Below are positions 1 through 7,715 of a DNA stretch of 42,157 nucleotides, piece by piece. The stretch covers positions 1 through 42,157 of the forward strand of contig CADAOK010000002.1 of the NCBI GenBank assembly GCA_902789515.1, written 5' to 3'. Position 1 is the first letter of the stretch, and the number at the start of each line of letters is the position of its first letter. The translations under genes and the position numbers were made by a program. The notes beneath the pieces were generated by a model. It worked only from the letters and a program-made list of their open reading frames with translations. It was not told the origin of the DNA and did not search any database. Source of the stretch: Oscillospiraceae bacterium (GTDB lineage Bacteria > Bacillota > Clostridia > Saccharofermentanales > Saccharofermentanaceae).

Positions 1-216
1 GACAACGGCGTCATCATCCTCCCCGGCGACGAGCTTCAGCGCCAGGTACCGTGGGATGCTTCCAAGATGCTGTCAGGCAACATCTCCGCATTCCTCACTC
101 ACTTCTACAACAAAGAGACAAAGGAATTTGAGGTCAACCTCGAAGACGAGATAATGAAGGGCTGCCTCCTCACCAAAGGCGGCGAGATAATCCACGAAAG
201 ATTCAAGGAGGCATAA
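1..216 (+). CDS. pntAA: NAD(P) transhydrogenase alpha subunit PntAA, C-terminal end only
   Basis: The window opens inside this gene; the last 71 codons are visible, ending at TAA 214-216. The tail has the pattern typical of the end of the soluble NAD(H)-binding alpha subunit: ILPGDELQRQVPWDASKM, then ISAFLTHFY, then a short acidic and KGGEI segment. It is followed after two bases by a short membrane subunit and a long beta subunit, the split three-gene arrangement (pntAA-pntAB-pntB) known from many bacteria. PntAA binds NAD(H) in the cytoplasm and exchanges hydride with NADP(H) on PntB, coupled to proton movement through PntAB/PntB. The identification rests mostly on this context and on the tail motif. 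The start and nucleotide fold lie outside the window. Confidence 0.85.
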   Translation, partial: DNGVIILPGDELQRQVPWDASKMLSGNISAFLTHFYNKETKEFEVNLEDEIMKGCLLTKGGEIIHERFKEA

Positions 217-218
217 TA

Positions 219-524
219 ATGGACGATCAGACAATAATGCTGCTGATATTCGTTTTCATCATCGCAGCTTTCCTCGGAGTCGAACTGATTTCCAAAGTTC
301 CCTCCCAGCTTCATACCCCGCTTATGAGCGGTACGAATGCCATCTCCGGTATTACCATCGTAGGTGCCATCGCAGCTTGCGCCATCAATATGGATAACCA
401 TGCTTTGGGCGTTATCCTTGGCGGTATCGCGATCCTTTTCGCTACCATCAACGTTATCGGCGGTTATTTCGTAACAGACAGAATGCTGTCAATGTTCAAG
501 AAGAAGGAGGATAAGAAGAAATAA
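219..524 (+). CDS. pntAB: NAD(P) transhydrogenase membrane subunit PntAB
   Basis: A 101-residue membrane protein with about three hydrophobic helices (near residues 6-24, 42-60 and 66-87) and a lysine-rich end (KKKEDKKK). It contains the LHTPLMSGTNAISGI segment, conserved in the small alpha-2 subunit of split transhydrogenases, where the helices line the proton channel with those of PntB. The ATG has AAGGAGG upstream, contributed by the end of pntAA. Its stop overlaps the pntB ATG by one base (ATAATG at 521-526), so translation of the two is probably coupled. Length fits the family. Confidence 0.93.
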   Translation: MDDQTIMLLIFVFIIAAFLGVELISKVPSQLHTPLMSGTNAISGITIVGAIAACAINMDNHALGVILGGIAILFATINVIGGYFVTDRMLSMFKKKEDKKK

Positions 525-1942
525 TGGATTTCATAGATATCTTCTGCATTATCCTCTACATGGTAGCTTCTGTGCTCTTCATCATGGGCATCAAGAAGCT
601 CGGTAAGGCTGATACTGCCCGTAAGGGCAACCTGATGTCCTCCATCGGTATGGGCATCGCAGTTATCTCCGTCCTCATCTCGCAGGATGTGTTTGACGGA
701 GGATTCTTCGCTTATCTGATCATCATCCTCGCTATCATCGCAGGATCTGTTATCGGTTTCATCTGGGCCAAGAAGGTCGAGATGACAGGAATGCCCCAGC
801 TCGTTGCACTCTTCAACGGTTTCGGCGGTCTGTCTTCCATGCTCGTTGCCATCTCTCAGTACTGCGCTCTCAAGGGCGGCTCTGATGCGGTAGGCACAGA
901 TGCTTTCACATCTCTGACACTCGGTCTGACGATCCTGATCGGTGCAGTCGCATTCACAGGTTCACTCATCGCATGGGGCAAACTCGCAGGACTTAAGATG
1001 TTCAAGAAGAATATCGTCCTTCCCGGCAAAAACTTCATCAATGCGGGTATTACTTTCGTAGCTGTTCTCGGCATCATCTTCTATATGATCGATCCTGAGG
1101 GCGGTCTGGGCCTGGCAGGCATCCTTATTACAACAATCGCTTCTCTCGTACTCGGTGTCACACTGGTTATCACGATCGGCGGCGGCGACATGCCTGTCAT
1201 CATCTCCTTCCTGAACGCACTCTCCGGTCTCGCAGCTGCTTTCGCAGGCTTCCCTATCGGAAACACGGTGCTCATCGTATCCGGATGTCTCGTAGGTGCT
1301 TCAGGCGTCATCCTTACACTCATCATGTGCAAGGCTATGAACAAGAGCTTTGCTTCACTCCTCTTCAAGACTGTTAAGAAGAAGGCTTCTTCTGCTACAG
1401 GCGAGCATAAGGAACCCAAGGCTCTGTCCGTCGAGGATGCATTCCTTATCCTTGAGGCAGCCAAGAGCGTTGTTATCGTTCCGGGTTACGGAATGGCTGT
1501 TGCCCAGGCTCAGCATGCCGTTAAGGAGCTCTGCGATGTTCTTGAGGAGAACGGCTGCGAAGTCAACTTCGCGATCCACCCTGTTGCAGGACGTATGCCC
1601 GGTCACATGAACGTTCTCCTTGCTGAGGCTAACGTTCCTTACGAGCAGCTCAAGACATCCGACGAGATGAATCCTCAGATGCCCAATGTAGATATCGCTA
1701 TCGTCATCGGTGCTAACGACGTTGTTAACCCTGCGGCTATCAACGACGAGAGCTCACCTATCTACGGCATGCCTATCGTAAATGCTTACGAGGCACGCAC
1801 GGTATTCGTCCTCAAGAGAGGTCAGGGTACAGGTTTCTCCGGTATCGAGAACCCGCTGTTTACCAACGACAACACCGTAATGATCTACGGTGATGCTAAG
1901 CAGACAGTATCACAGCTCGTTGTCGAGTTTGAAAACGATTAA
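524..1942 (+). CDS. pntB: NAD(P) transhydrogenase beta subunit PntB
   Basis: A 472-residue protein with a membrane half (about residues 1-265, eight or nine helices) and a soluble NADP(H)-binding half (about 300-472). The soluble half shows VPGYGMAVAQAQHAV, FAIHPVAGRMPGHMNVLLAE, VIGANDVVNPAA and VFVLKRGQGTGFSGIENPLF, all hallmark NADP-domain segments of PntB. The enzyme uses the proton gradient to reduce NADP+ with NADH. In a fermenting anaerobe this supplies NADPH for biosynthesis. It is the last gene of the operon; a hairpin-rich stretch and a terminator follow. Length is as usual for the family and no key motif is missing. Confidence 0.96.
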   Translation: MDFIDIFCIILYMVASVLFIMGIKKLGKADTARKGNLMSSIGMGIAVISVLISQDVFDGGFFAYLIIILAIIAGSVIGFIWAKKVEMTGMPQLVALFNGFGGLSSMLVAISQYCALKGGSDAVGTDAFTSLTLGLTILIGAVAFTGSLIAWGKLAGLKMFKKNIVLPGKNFINAGITFVAVLGIIFYMIDPEGGLGLAGILITTIASLVLGVTLVITIGGGDMPVIISFLNALSGLAAAFAGFPIGNTVLIVSGCLVGASGVILTLIMCKAMNKSFASLLFKTVKKKASSATGEHKEPKALSVEDAFLILEAAKSVVIVPGYGMAVAQAQHAVKELCDVLEENGCEVNFAIHPVAGRMPGHMNVLLAEANVPYEQLKTSDEMNPQMPNVDIAIVIGANDVVNPAAINDESSPIYGMPIVNAYEARTVFVLKRGQGTGFSGIENPLFTNDNTVMIYGDAKQTVSQLVVEFEND

Positions 1943-1950
1943 AGGCGTTC

Positions 1951-2025
1951 GCACCCCATTTGCTCTTGGCTGCGAACAGGTCCTCGGCGCAAAGCGCCTG
2001 CGGAACTTGCAGAGCAAATGGGTGC
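1951..2025 (+). repeat. Long imperfect inverted repeat (cruciform/hairpin) after pntB
   Basis: GCACCCCATTTGCTCT (1951-1966) is matched about 45 bases later by AGAGCAAATGGGTGC (2011-2025), its reverse complement except for one extra C. Between the arms a second hairpin centres on GGCGC-AAA-GCGCC, flanked by further partial pairing, so the whole block can fold into a single long rod. It lacks a U-run, and a separate terminator follows about 75 bases later. It may be a 3'-UTR structure, a small RNA or a copy of a dispersed palindromic element. No second copy was seen in this window. Confidence 0.6.
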
Positions 2026-2100
2026 TCTCTTAGGAGCATCGCAAACCCTGCTGCTCTTTACAGTAGTTAAGGGGGCTCAATTTGAAGCAGTAAAAAAACA

Positions 2101-2130
2101 AGCCGGGAACTCGGGTTCCCGGCTTTTTAT
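2101..2130. terminator. Bidirectional rho-independent terminator between pntB and the ChW gene
   Basis: Perfect 10-bp stem AGCCGGGAAC / GTTCCCGGCT with a TCGG tetraloop. It is followed by TTTTTATT on the plus strand and preceded by AAAAAAACA, which is a U-run for minus-strand transcripts. It sits between the convergent ends of the pnt operon and the ChW-protein operon and can serve both. Confidence 0.92.
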
Positions 2131-2145
2131 TGTCTGCTGTTATCA

Positions 2146-3666
2146 TCATGGATAATAATTCAAGAAATAATCTGGGTCATTCCAGGTTACAGGGTATGAG
2201 TAACCTGCGCGGCTTATCCTCATGGAGCCATCATCTGACAACCAGGAGCCAATAGCGCCGCCGTTACGATCAGGGAAATTCCTGATGGTCCCATCGTCAT
2301 ATAGATACCCGGTACAAGCATAATGAGTAGGGATGTATCCGTGTGCGAAAAATACTTCAATTGCATATAAATCTATCTCTTTCTGCGGATAATCCAGGGG
2401 AAACAGGAATTCCTTGAATATGTCTGTTTGTTCTTCCGGTACATTTGAATCAACATATCCGTCGAACTCCCAAATCTGACCAATGCAGTTAGCCGGTGGT
2501 AGATAATATGGGTTCACCTTGTAATCTGGGATTTTATAGATATCCGGTATCGGCTCAGCTTCAGCAGTCGGATTAGAAGGATTTTGTATCGTTCCTGTAG
2601 GAACCGGTGCGCTGGTCGGTGCAGGTGTAGGCATAGGTGAATCGGATACCGCTGCATAGCCGGTTACGCTCGTGACTCCATTGATATCACCTGGAACCGA
2701 TTCTCCCTTCTTTACCAAAACTATCTGTATCGCTTCGAGTCTCTTTGACAGACCTGACGTACCGCTTACTTCGCCGTTCTTGGCCCAACCGAGCCACCCG
2801 AAATCTTGCGCATGCACCCTATAGTAAACATCGTAGTAGTTTGCTATATCCCCGGTCAGTTCTATTTGTATCGCTTCAAGTCTGTAAGCTAGACCTTGAG
2901 TTCCGCTCATCTCACCGTTCTGCGACCAAGACGATTCCCAGCCGATGTTTTGTACATGGGTTCTGTATTTGATTCCACCGGAATACTCATTGCCGGAAAG
3001 GTGTATCTCAATACCCTCAAGACGCTTAGATTCACCTACGGTGCCTGATGACTGCCCGTTCGTCTTCCATACGGATTCCCAGCCATAGTCCTGGCGGTGA
3101 ACTCTATAGTTGACTGTTGTTGATGTGCCCTGTCCTCTGGGAACGATCCTGATACGGACTTCCTCAAGTCTCTTGGATTCGCCGGTTGTTCCGGCAAGAG
3201 TACCATCAGAAACAAAACCCTGAGCATCGCCATAATCTTGAATATGAACCGCATATTCAACAGTATAAGCAGCTGCCAGGTCTCCGGTAAGATTCATTTC
3301 GATGCCTTCCAAACGCTTTGCCTGTCCGGAAGTTCCTGCCATCTCACCTGCCGTACGGTAGTCCTGCCAACCAATGTCCTGAACATGCACCCGGTATTCG
3401 AGCGTACCGGACAAACCGGTGTTGTTTTCAAGATAGATGGTGATAGCTTCCACTCTCTTTGACTGTCCTCTGGTGCCGAGTGTTAGTGTACCGGTCGATG
3501 CATCCCATGTGCCCTCTGTGTCACCGTAGTCCTGAACGTGACAAGTTCCTGATAAAGAGATTCCTGTATCGGCGCTAACCAAGATGCTGGCGGTTCCGAT
3601 CAGTAATGATACTGATAATAGAAGAACCATTATCTTGCAGGCTTGTCTCGTGAATAGTTTTCTCAT
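2146..3666 (-). CDS. Secreted ChW-repeat protein with unknown C-terminal domain
   Basis: 506 residues. A signal peptide occupies about residues 1-32 (MRKLF, hydrophobic core, cut near VSADTG). Six ChW-type repeats follow (about 35-320), recognisable by an H-x-Q-[DN]-x-G-[WD] start and a GxxxKRLEAIxI end; the first and third have D where the typical W stands. A proline/threonine-rich linker (about 335-370) leads to a final domain of about 130 residues rich in Tyr, Asp and Pro that I do not recognise. ChW repeats occur on secreted and surface proteins of clostridia and are thought to mediate protein or carbohydrate contacts. The gene lies 39 bases behind the sigma-fusion gene, so the secreted protein is probably co-expressed with that membrane-anchored regulator. 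GAGGTG precedes the ATG. No cell-wall anchor is visible. Confidence 0.85.
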   Translation of the reverse strand: MRKLFTRQACKIMVLLLSVSLLIGTASILVSADTGISLSGTCHVQDYGDTEGTWDASTGTLTLGTRGQSKRVEAITIYLENNTGLSGTLEYRVHVQDIGWQDYRTAGEMAGTSGQAKRLEGIEMNLTGDLAAAYTVEYAVHIQDYGDAQGFVSDGTLAGTTGESKRLEEVRIRIVPRGQGTSTTVNYRVHRQDYGWESVWKTNGQSSGTVGESKRLEGIEIHLSGNEYSGGIKYRTHVQNIGWESSWSQNGEMSGTQGLAYRLEAIQIELTGDIANYYDVYYRVHAQDFGWLGWAKNGEVSGTSGLSKRLEAIQIVLVKKGESVPGDINGVTSVTGYAAVSDSPMPTPAPTSAPVPTGTIQNPSNPTAEAEPIPDIYKIPDYKVNPYYLPPANCIGQIWEFDGYVDSNVPEEQTDIFKEFLFPLDYPQKEIDLYAIEVFFAHGYIPTHYACTGYLYDDGTIRNFPDRNGGAIGSWLSDDGSMRISRAGYSYPVTWNDPDYFLNYYP

Positions 3667-3705
3667 CTTTTCACCTCATTCTGCTCAGATGCCACTTAAC
3701 AAAAA

Positions 3706-5247
3706 TTAAGAACAACGGACATAGAACTCAACAAATTCATCTTTGGCTGGTTCTTCACCAGACAAATACCATCCGGATGTCTGCTCAGTTGACAGATGGA
3801 TCGAGAATATATAACCGGGAACAACATACTCGGCAGGAATCGTGAGAGTATATGTTCCATTATTATTGGTAAGATAATCAGAGATATTGCATTCATATGT
3901 CATAGACTCTTCTTCGACAACTTCTCCATCAACCTCTATGCCGGAAGTATGATTTGCCGTAGTCTGAGCAATACAGATCAAATCGGCATTTTCATCGAAC
4001 ACAGCGAATGTCGGATCTACGCCATCGGCATACCGCATGATCGTGCCCCAATCCAGATCTTCGTCGCATTTAAATGTGATCACAATATCTTCTCCGGCAG
4101 GATAGTTTGGATAAGTAGGCCAGCTATAACCATCTTCATCGGTCCAGAGCTCTAAAGAAACATTGCTTCCAAAATCAAAATCTGTTGCGACAAGATCTCC
4201 ATAATCTGAGGGATAGAATTCGTCCATGTAGTAACTGCCTCCCGAACAGTTGACCTGTGCATAGCCTTCCGGTGGATATAGTATTTCCTGAGCTTCACTT
4301 TCCTCACTCACCGAGGGCTCAGTTATCTCCGATTCTTCGGTCGTAGTCTCGACTATCTCCTCTTCTGTTTCTTCTTTGTCTGCCACGTTGGAATTACTTT
4401 CGCTCAGGAGCTTGATGCCTATCCCTGCTGTGGCAATAACCGCCAGAGAAACAGCACCGACCGCAATCTTTCCACCAACTGTTGAAAAAAAGGATGTCTT
4501 AGCTGTTGCTGCTGCAGAGTGTGCTGCTGACTGTGAAACAGTTTTTGCAGTATTACCAATAGAAAGCGTAAGAGAAGAAAAATCCGGAACAGTAAGTCCG
4601 AGCGCTTCTTCCTTGAAGAATCTTCCCAGGAAGGAGATGCCGATAGCTGCTGCGCCGAGTTTGTCTCCGGTCTTCTTCTCGTATTTCTCAACCCCGGACT
4701 TGATCTTTATACGGGAATTCTGAAGTCGCCTTTTGATAGTGCCTTCCGGACAACCTGTCACATCTGCAATCTCCTTGACGCTCATCTCATTAAAGTAATA
4801 GAAGAGAACTGTCTGATATTGATCTTCGGAAAGAACGTTTTTTATAATCTTGTGAAGCTCTTCTCTCTTTGCCTTCTCTTCGATGAAGTACTCGGGAAGC
4901 GATTCCAGATCATCATCGCCTTCAAGTATCTCTTCGGTCTCGATTGCATCATCATAAGAAATCCCGTCTCTCCTCTTTCTCTGAATATCTATGGACTTAT
5001 ATACAGCGATCTTCTTGATCCATCCGAGGAACTTCTCATTATCTTCAAGCTTGCCGATATCGTTTACGACTGTCAAATAAGTCTCCTGCATTGCATCCTG
5101 TGCATCTTCAGGATTGCCAAGAGTATTAAGACATGTCATGTAGACAAATCTTGATGATCTGTCATAAATCTCGGAGAACGCCTCTTCGTCACCTGACTTA
5201 TACTTTCTTACGAGATCTGCATATTCATAAAACAACTCATTATCCAT
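3706..5247 (-). CDS. ECF-like sigma factor fused to a transmembrane anchor and extracellular domain
   Basis: 513 residues. Residues about 10-95 match sigma-70 region 2 (EDAQDAMQETYLTVV and FLGWIKKIAVYKSID). Residues about 125-185 match region 4 (LSEDQYQTVLFYYFNEMS, VKEIADVTGCPEGTIKRRL), with an intact recognition helix. A linker rich in Ser and Ala leads to one membrane helix (about 258-281), an acidic Glu/Thr stretch, and an ectodomain of about 190 residues with two visible Cys and many aromatic residues, which I do not recognise. The sigma half should be cytoplasmic and the tail outside, so the sigma factor would be tethered until released or would act from the membrane. The chosen ATG (5247) has GGAGGG nine bases ahead; an in-frame ATG at 5265 has only a weak site. 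It overlaps the upstream small ORF by 8 bases. Confidence 0.85.
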   Translation of the reverse strand: MDNELFYEYADLVRKYKSGDEEAFSEIYDRSSRFVYMTCLNTLGNPEDAQDAMQETYLTVVNDIGKLEDNEKFLGWIKKIAVYKSIDIQRKRRDGISYDDAIETEEILEGDDDLESLPEYFIEEKAKREELHKIIKNVLSEDQYQTVLFYYFNEMSVKEIADVTGCPEGTIKRRLQNSRIKIKSGVEKYEKKTGDKLGAAAIGISFLGRFFKEEALGLTVPDFSSLTLSIGNTAKTVSQSAAHSAAATAKTSFFSTVGGKIAVGAVSLAVIATAGIGIKLLSESNSNVADKEETEEEIVETTTEESEITEPSVSEESEAQEILYPPEGYAQVNCSGGSYYMDEFYPSDYGDLVATDFDFGSNVSLELWTDEDGYSWPTYPNYPAGEDIVITFKCDEDLDWGTIMRYADGVDPTFAVFDENADLICIAQTTANHTSGIEVDGEVVEEESMTYECNISDYLTNNNGTYTLTIPAEYVVPGYIFSIHLSTEQTSGWYLSGEEPAKDEFVEFYVRCS

Positions 5248-5386
5248 TTGGTTTTCCCTCCGCATTATTACCTTTGATTATAGTACTTTCGTTTTTGTTT
5301 GTTCTGCCCGGAATCTTGAGATCTTCTGCCAAAGACTGGAAGAATCTGCTTAGAAACGGGATCTTTTCTATTTTGTTTCTTTTCAT
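5240..5386 (-). CDS. Small 48-residue protein coupled to the sigma-fusion gene
   Basis: This short frame starts at ATG 5386 with a strong GGAGG seven bases upstream and ends at 5240, inside the sigma gene start (ATGGATAA overlap). The product is basic: MKRNKIEKIPFLSRFFQSL, then a polar tail rich in Lys and Asn. There is no membrane helix; the N-terminal part could be an amphipathic helix. Position, spacing (44 bases after the membrane-protein gene) and coupling argue for a real gene in the operon. It could be a regulator of the sigma factor, or a leader peptide that sets its translation. Function is unknown. Confidence 0.6.
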   Translation of the reverse strand: MKRNKIEKIPFLSRFFQSLAEDLKIPGRTNKNESTIIKGNNAEGKPNG

Positions 5387-5430
5387 CGTGGACCTCCTGA
5401 ACCTGCAACTTCCGGTTATCATTCAGCTCC

Positions 5431-6267
5431 TTATGAAAGCTGTTCAAGTTCTTTCATGTCTTTTTCGATCTGCCTTCTTGTAACATCCACGTCGACATGA
5501 GCATAGTTCCAGCTTTTTTCCTGCTTTCCCTTAATGCCCTTGCGGCTTGCTGCGATCCTGTTTTCGAGGACATTCTTTCTTTCCTGCTTCTTCTTATCTG
5601 CTTTTGATGTGTCGTTGGATGAAGAACCAAAACCGGAATTACCTGTTGCAACTGCAGGAAGCTTCATTGTCATGAGGATTACAAACACTATGGCTCCGAT
5701 CAGGACACCAATCTTGGATGCTGTCGAAAGGAAAGCAAACCACATGATCAGTGGGACCAGGATGTTCTTAAAGAGTAGTCCTCCAATACCTGCAAGCATG
5801 AATACACTACCAGTCGTTCCCTTAAAGCAGATAAAACAAACGATCAAGCCAAGAATAAGAGCTGCTGTAGCAAACATCATTGGATCTTCTCCAAGCCAAC
5901 GATCGTCATGGCTGTTCATAGCTACGATCTCTATTGCTGTTACGCCTATCAGATCAATAATGGCAAGAACTGCTTTTAACGGGGTTTCCGTAAAGTTGAT
6001 GATGATCGCGAGAACGAATGTGCAAAAGATAAAGGCTACATCAACAAGTCCGCAGACATCACTACTCAGCATATATTCAAACGAATCGTTGAGATGGATC
6101 ATATTCTTCGTTTCCGCACCAAAGAGGACCGGGAACGCATCCGATAACATGGGATACCAGCCTGTCTTGTTGTAGCAAAGGCCTCCCAGAATACCCGTAA
6201 CGATTACCACGATTGCATAAACCGCTACCAAAACCTTAAAGATCCTGCTTACTTTTTTACTAAACAT
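5431..6267 (-). CDS. Polytopic membrane protein of unknown function, first gene of the sigma operon
   Basis: 278 residues with about seven hydrophobic segments (roughly 10-32, 72-94, 98-116, 128-147, 152-170, 173-190 and 183-205), then a cytoplasmic tail of about 75 residues rich in Lys, Arg, Glu and Ser that looks helical (KADKKKQERKNVLENR). I do not recognise a family. It has a strong site (AGGAGG, seven bases ahead of ATG) and an ECF-like promoter about 50-75 bases upstream. Since it leads an operon with a membrane-tethered sigma factor, it may sense a signal or modify the tethered factor; this is inference from position only. Confidence 0.7.
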   Translation of the reverse strand: MFSKKVSRIFKVLVAVYAIVVIVTGILGGLCYNKTGWYPMLSDAFPVLFGAETKNMIHLNDSFEYMLSSDVCGLVDVAFIFCTFVLAIIINFTETPLKAVLAIIDLIGVTAIEIVAMNSHDDRWLGEDPMMFATAALILGLIVCFICFKGTTGSVFMLAGIGGLLFKNILVPLIMWFAFLSTASKIGVLIGAIVFVILMTMKLPAVATGNSGFGSSSNDTSKADKKKQERKNVLENRIAASRKGIKGKQEKSWNYAHVDVDVTRRQIEKDMKELEQLS

Positions 6268-6317
6268 TGTTTTTACCTCCTGAATTATCGGATGCTTTAT
6301 CCGTCTTATACCTAATA

Positions 6318-6343
6318 GTCGGTATGAGAATTCATTCGGTTCA
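6318..6343 (-). promoter_or_regulatory. Candidate ECF-type promoter of the sigma-fusion operon
   Basis: On the minus strand TGAACC (6343-6338) is separated by 16 bases from CGAC (6321-6318), resembling the TGAAAC-N16-CGTA/C pattern of ECF promoters such as those of SigW and SigX in Bacillus. It would start transcription about 40 bases ahead of the membrane-protein ATG at 6267, which fits autoregulation of the operon. No good housekeeping -35/-10 pair was seen in the same gap. Confidence 0.4.
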
Positions 6344-6407
6344 CTGATATTTGAAAAAAGTTGTATAAATTCTCAGAGCAGGGATCCAGCCAGCAAAAAT
6401 GCAAACG

Positions 6408-6435
6408 GAAACAATAAAACCCGGGATTACCCGGG
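6408..6435 (-). terminator. Rho-independent terminator after the GT2 gene
   Basis: Minus-strand hairpin CCCGGG-TAAT-CCCGGG (6435-6420) followed by TTTTATTGTTT, eight bases beyond the GT2 stop at 6443. Confidence 0.85.
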
Positions 6436-6442
6436 CCGTTAC

Positions 6443-7474
6443 TCAGTTGAAGTTATAGAACTTCTGAGCGAGCTTGTATGCGCTCAGGGACAGCAACCTT
6501 CCGCTCTTGCCCGGCAGCGTCATTATGGTGCCGCAGATGCCGAAACGGAATTTGGTATAGAGCATCTTGTCCTTTCCGGAGATATATTCGAGGAGCGCGG
6601 TCTTCTTATCGATCGCCTCGCGGCTTCCGTCGAGGAGCAACAGTACCATGGAAACTGTCGTGATGATCTCGAGATAGCTGTACATATACTGCGCGCGGCG
6701 CTTATTCTGCTTGATTATGTCCTTGTTCGTGATATAGAAATCAAGCATGCGGTAATTGACCGACAACTGCTGGTCAACGCGCTTTACCATTACCGCCTCA
6801 TTAACGGACTGGTCTTCCCTTCCGATGAAGTAATAATAGAAGTTAACGTTCAGATAGTACATACGCTCGACATGAAGGAGCGGCTCAAAGACAAAGATAT
6901 TGTCCACATAGAAAGTGTGCCTCGGCAGCTTCAGCTCCATATCGCGGAGGATCTGGGTCCTGAATATGACCGAATGCATGAGCATGTAATCGCCGGGCTT
7001 GAAGTGAGATGTGATCTCCCAGTCGAACACGAAGTTCTCGGGCATGATGCCTTCAAATGACATTATCTTCTTCTTATCTTCCGCTACACCCAGCTTGTCA
7101 TAGACAAAGTTGGAGATGAGCATGTCGATGGGCTGGTCTTCAGTCGTAAAGTATCTGAGAGTGTCGAGGACCTTGGTAAGACCTTCCTCTCCGACCTTAT
7201 CGTCGCTGTCGACGACCTTGAAATACATACCCGTGGCATTCTCCATGCCGGCATTGACAGCTGCGCCGTGACCGCCGTTGGTCTGATGGATAGCCTTGAT
7301 TATCGTGGGGTATTTGGCAGCATATTCGTCTGCGATCTTCGCGGTATCATCCGTTGAACCGTCGTCAACGATAATGATCTCAATATCCTCACCGCCGGGA
7401 AGAAGTGATTCAACAGCAACGGACATGTATTCCGCGGAATTGTAGCAAGGAATGGCTACGCTCAGGATCTTCAT
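6443..7474 (-). CDS. Family 2 glycosyltransferase
   Basis: 343 residues. The first 110 residues form a GT-A fold: SVAIPCYNSAEYMSVAVESL, IIIVDDGSTDDTAKIADEYA (nucleotide-sugar binding), GGHGAAVNAGMENATGMYFK, and the metal-binding DSDD near residue 95. The C-terminal 200 residues carry no extra domain that I recognise; one hydrophobic stretch near 280 (YLEIITTVSMVLLLL) may touch the membrane. Such enzymes add a sugar to a lipid-linked or surface glycan in the cytoplasm; the substrate cannot be read from the sequence. GGGGG lies eight bases before the ATG. The gene appears to be a single unit, with its own promoter near 7575-7602 and a terminator behind it. Confidence 0.9.
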   Translation of the reverse strand: MKILSVAIPCYNSAEYMSVAVESLLPGGEDIEIIIVDDGSTDDTAKIADEYAAKYPTIIKAIHQTNGGHGAAVNAGMENATGMYFKVVDSDDKVGEEGLTKVLDTLRYFTTEDQPIDMLISNFVYDKLGVAEDKKKIMSFEGIMPENFVFDWEITSHFKPGDYMLMHSVIFRTQILRDMELKLPRHTFYVDNIFVFEPLLHVERMYYLNVNFYYYFIGREDQSVNEAVMVKRVDQQLSVNYRMLDFYITNKDIIKQNKRRAQYMYSYLEIITTVSMVLLLLDGSREAIDKKTALLEYISGKDKMLYTKFRFGICGTIMTLPGKSGRLLSLSAYKLAQKFYNFN

Positions 7475-7574
7475 TGAGCAGCCCCCGTATAAGTAATTTT
7501 ACTGTCTATATTCAAAGCAGCAGTTATGTTGCCGTGCATAGAAACTAATCACACCCCGTGCAGATAGTGCTTAT

Positions 7575-7602
7575 ATTATATAAAAAGAAAAACATTTTGA
7601 CA
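7575..7602 (-). promoter_or_regulatory. Candidate promoter of the GT2 gene
   Basis: Minus-strand TGTCAA (7602-7597), 16-base spacer, TATAAT (7580-7575). It would give a leader of roughly 95 bases to the ATG at 7474. The 241-base gap between the GT2 and serpin genes otherwise holds only the serpin terminator. Confidence 0.5.
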
Positions 7603-7658
7603 GACAAAGTTTGTGGCTAAACAGGGGAATTTTTATCCGAAATTTCCGCAAAACAGAC

Positions 7659-7698
7659 AAAAGCGGGCGTGTCCGCTTGTTAAGACCGCCCGCTTTTT
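7659..7698. terminator. Terminator after the serpin gene
   Basis: AAAAGCGGGCG (7659-7669) pairs with CGCCCGCTTTT (from 7687) around a 17-base loop. U-runs are present on both strands (GCTTTTT on plus; GCTTTTGTCTGTTTT on minus). It lies 18 bases beyond the serpin stop. Confidence 0.85.
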
Positions 7699-7715
7699 AT
7701 ATAGAACTGTAAATA

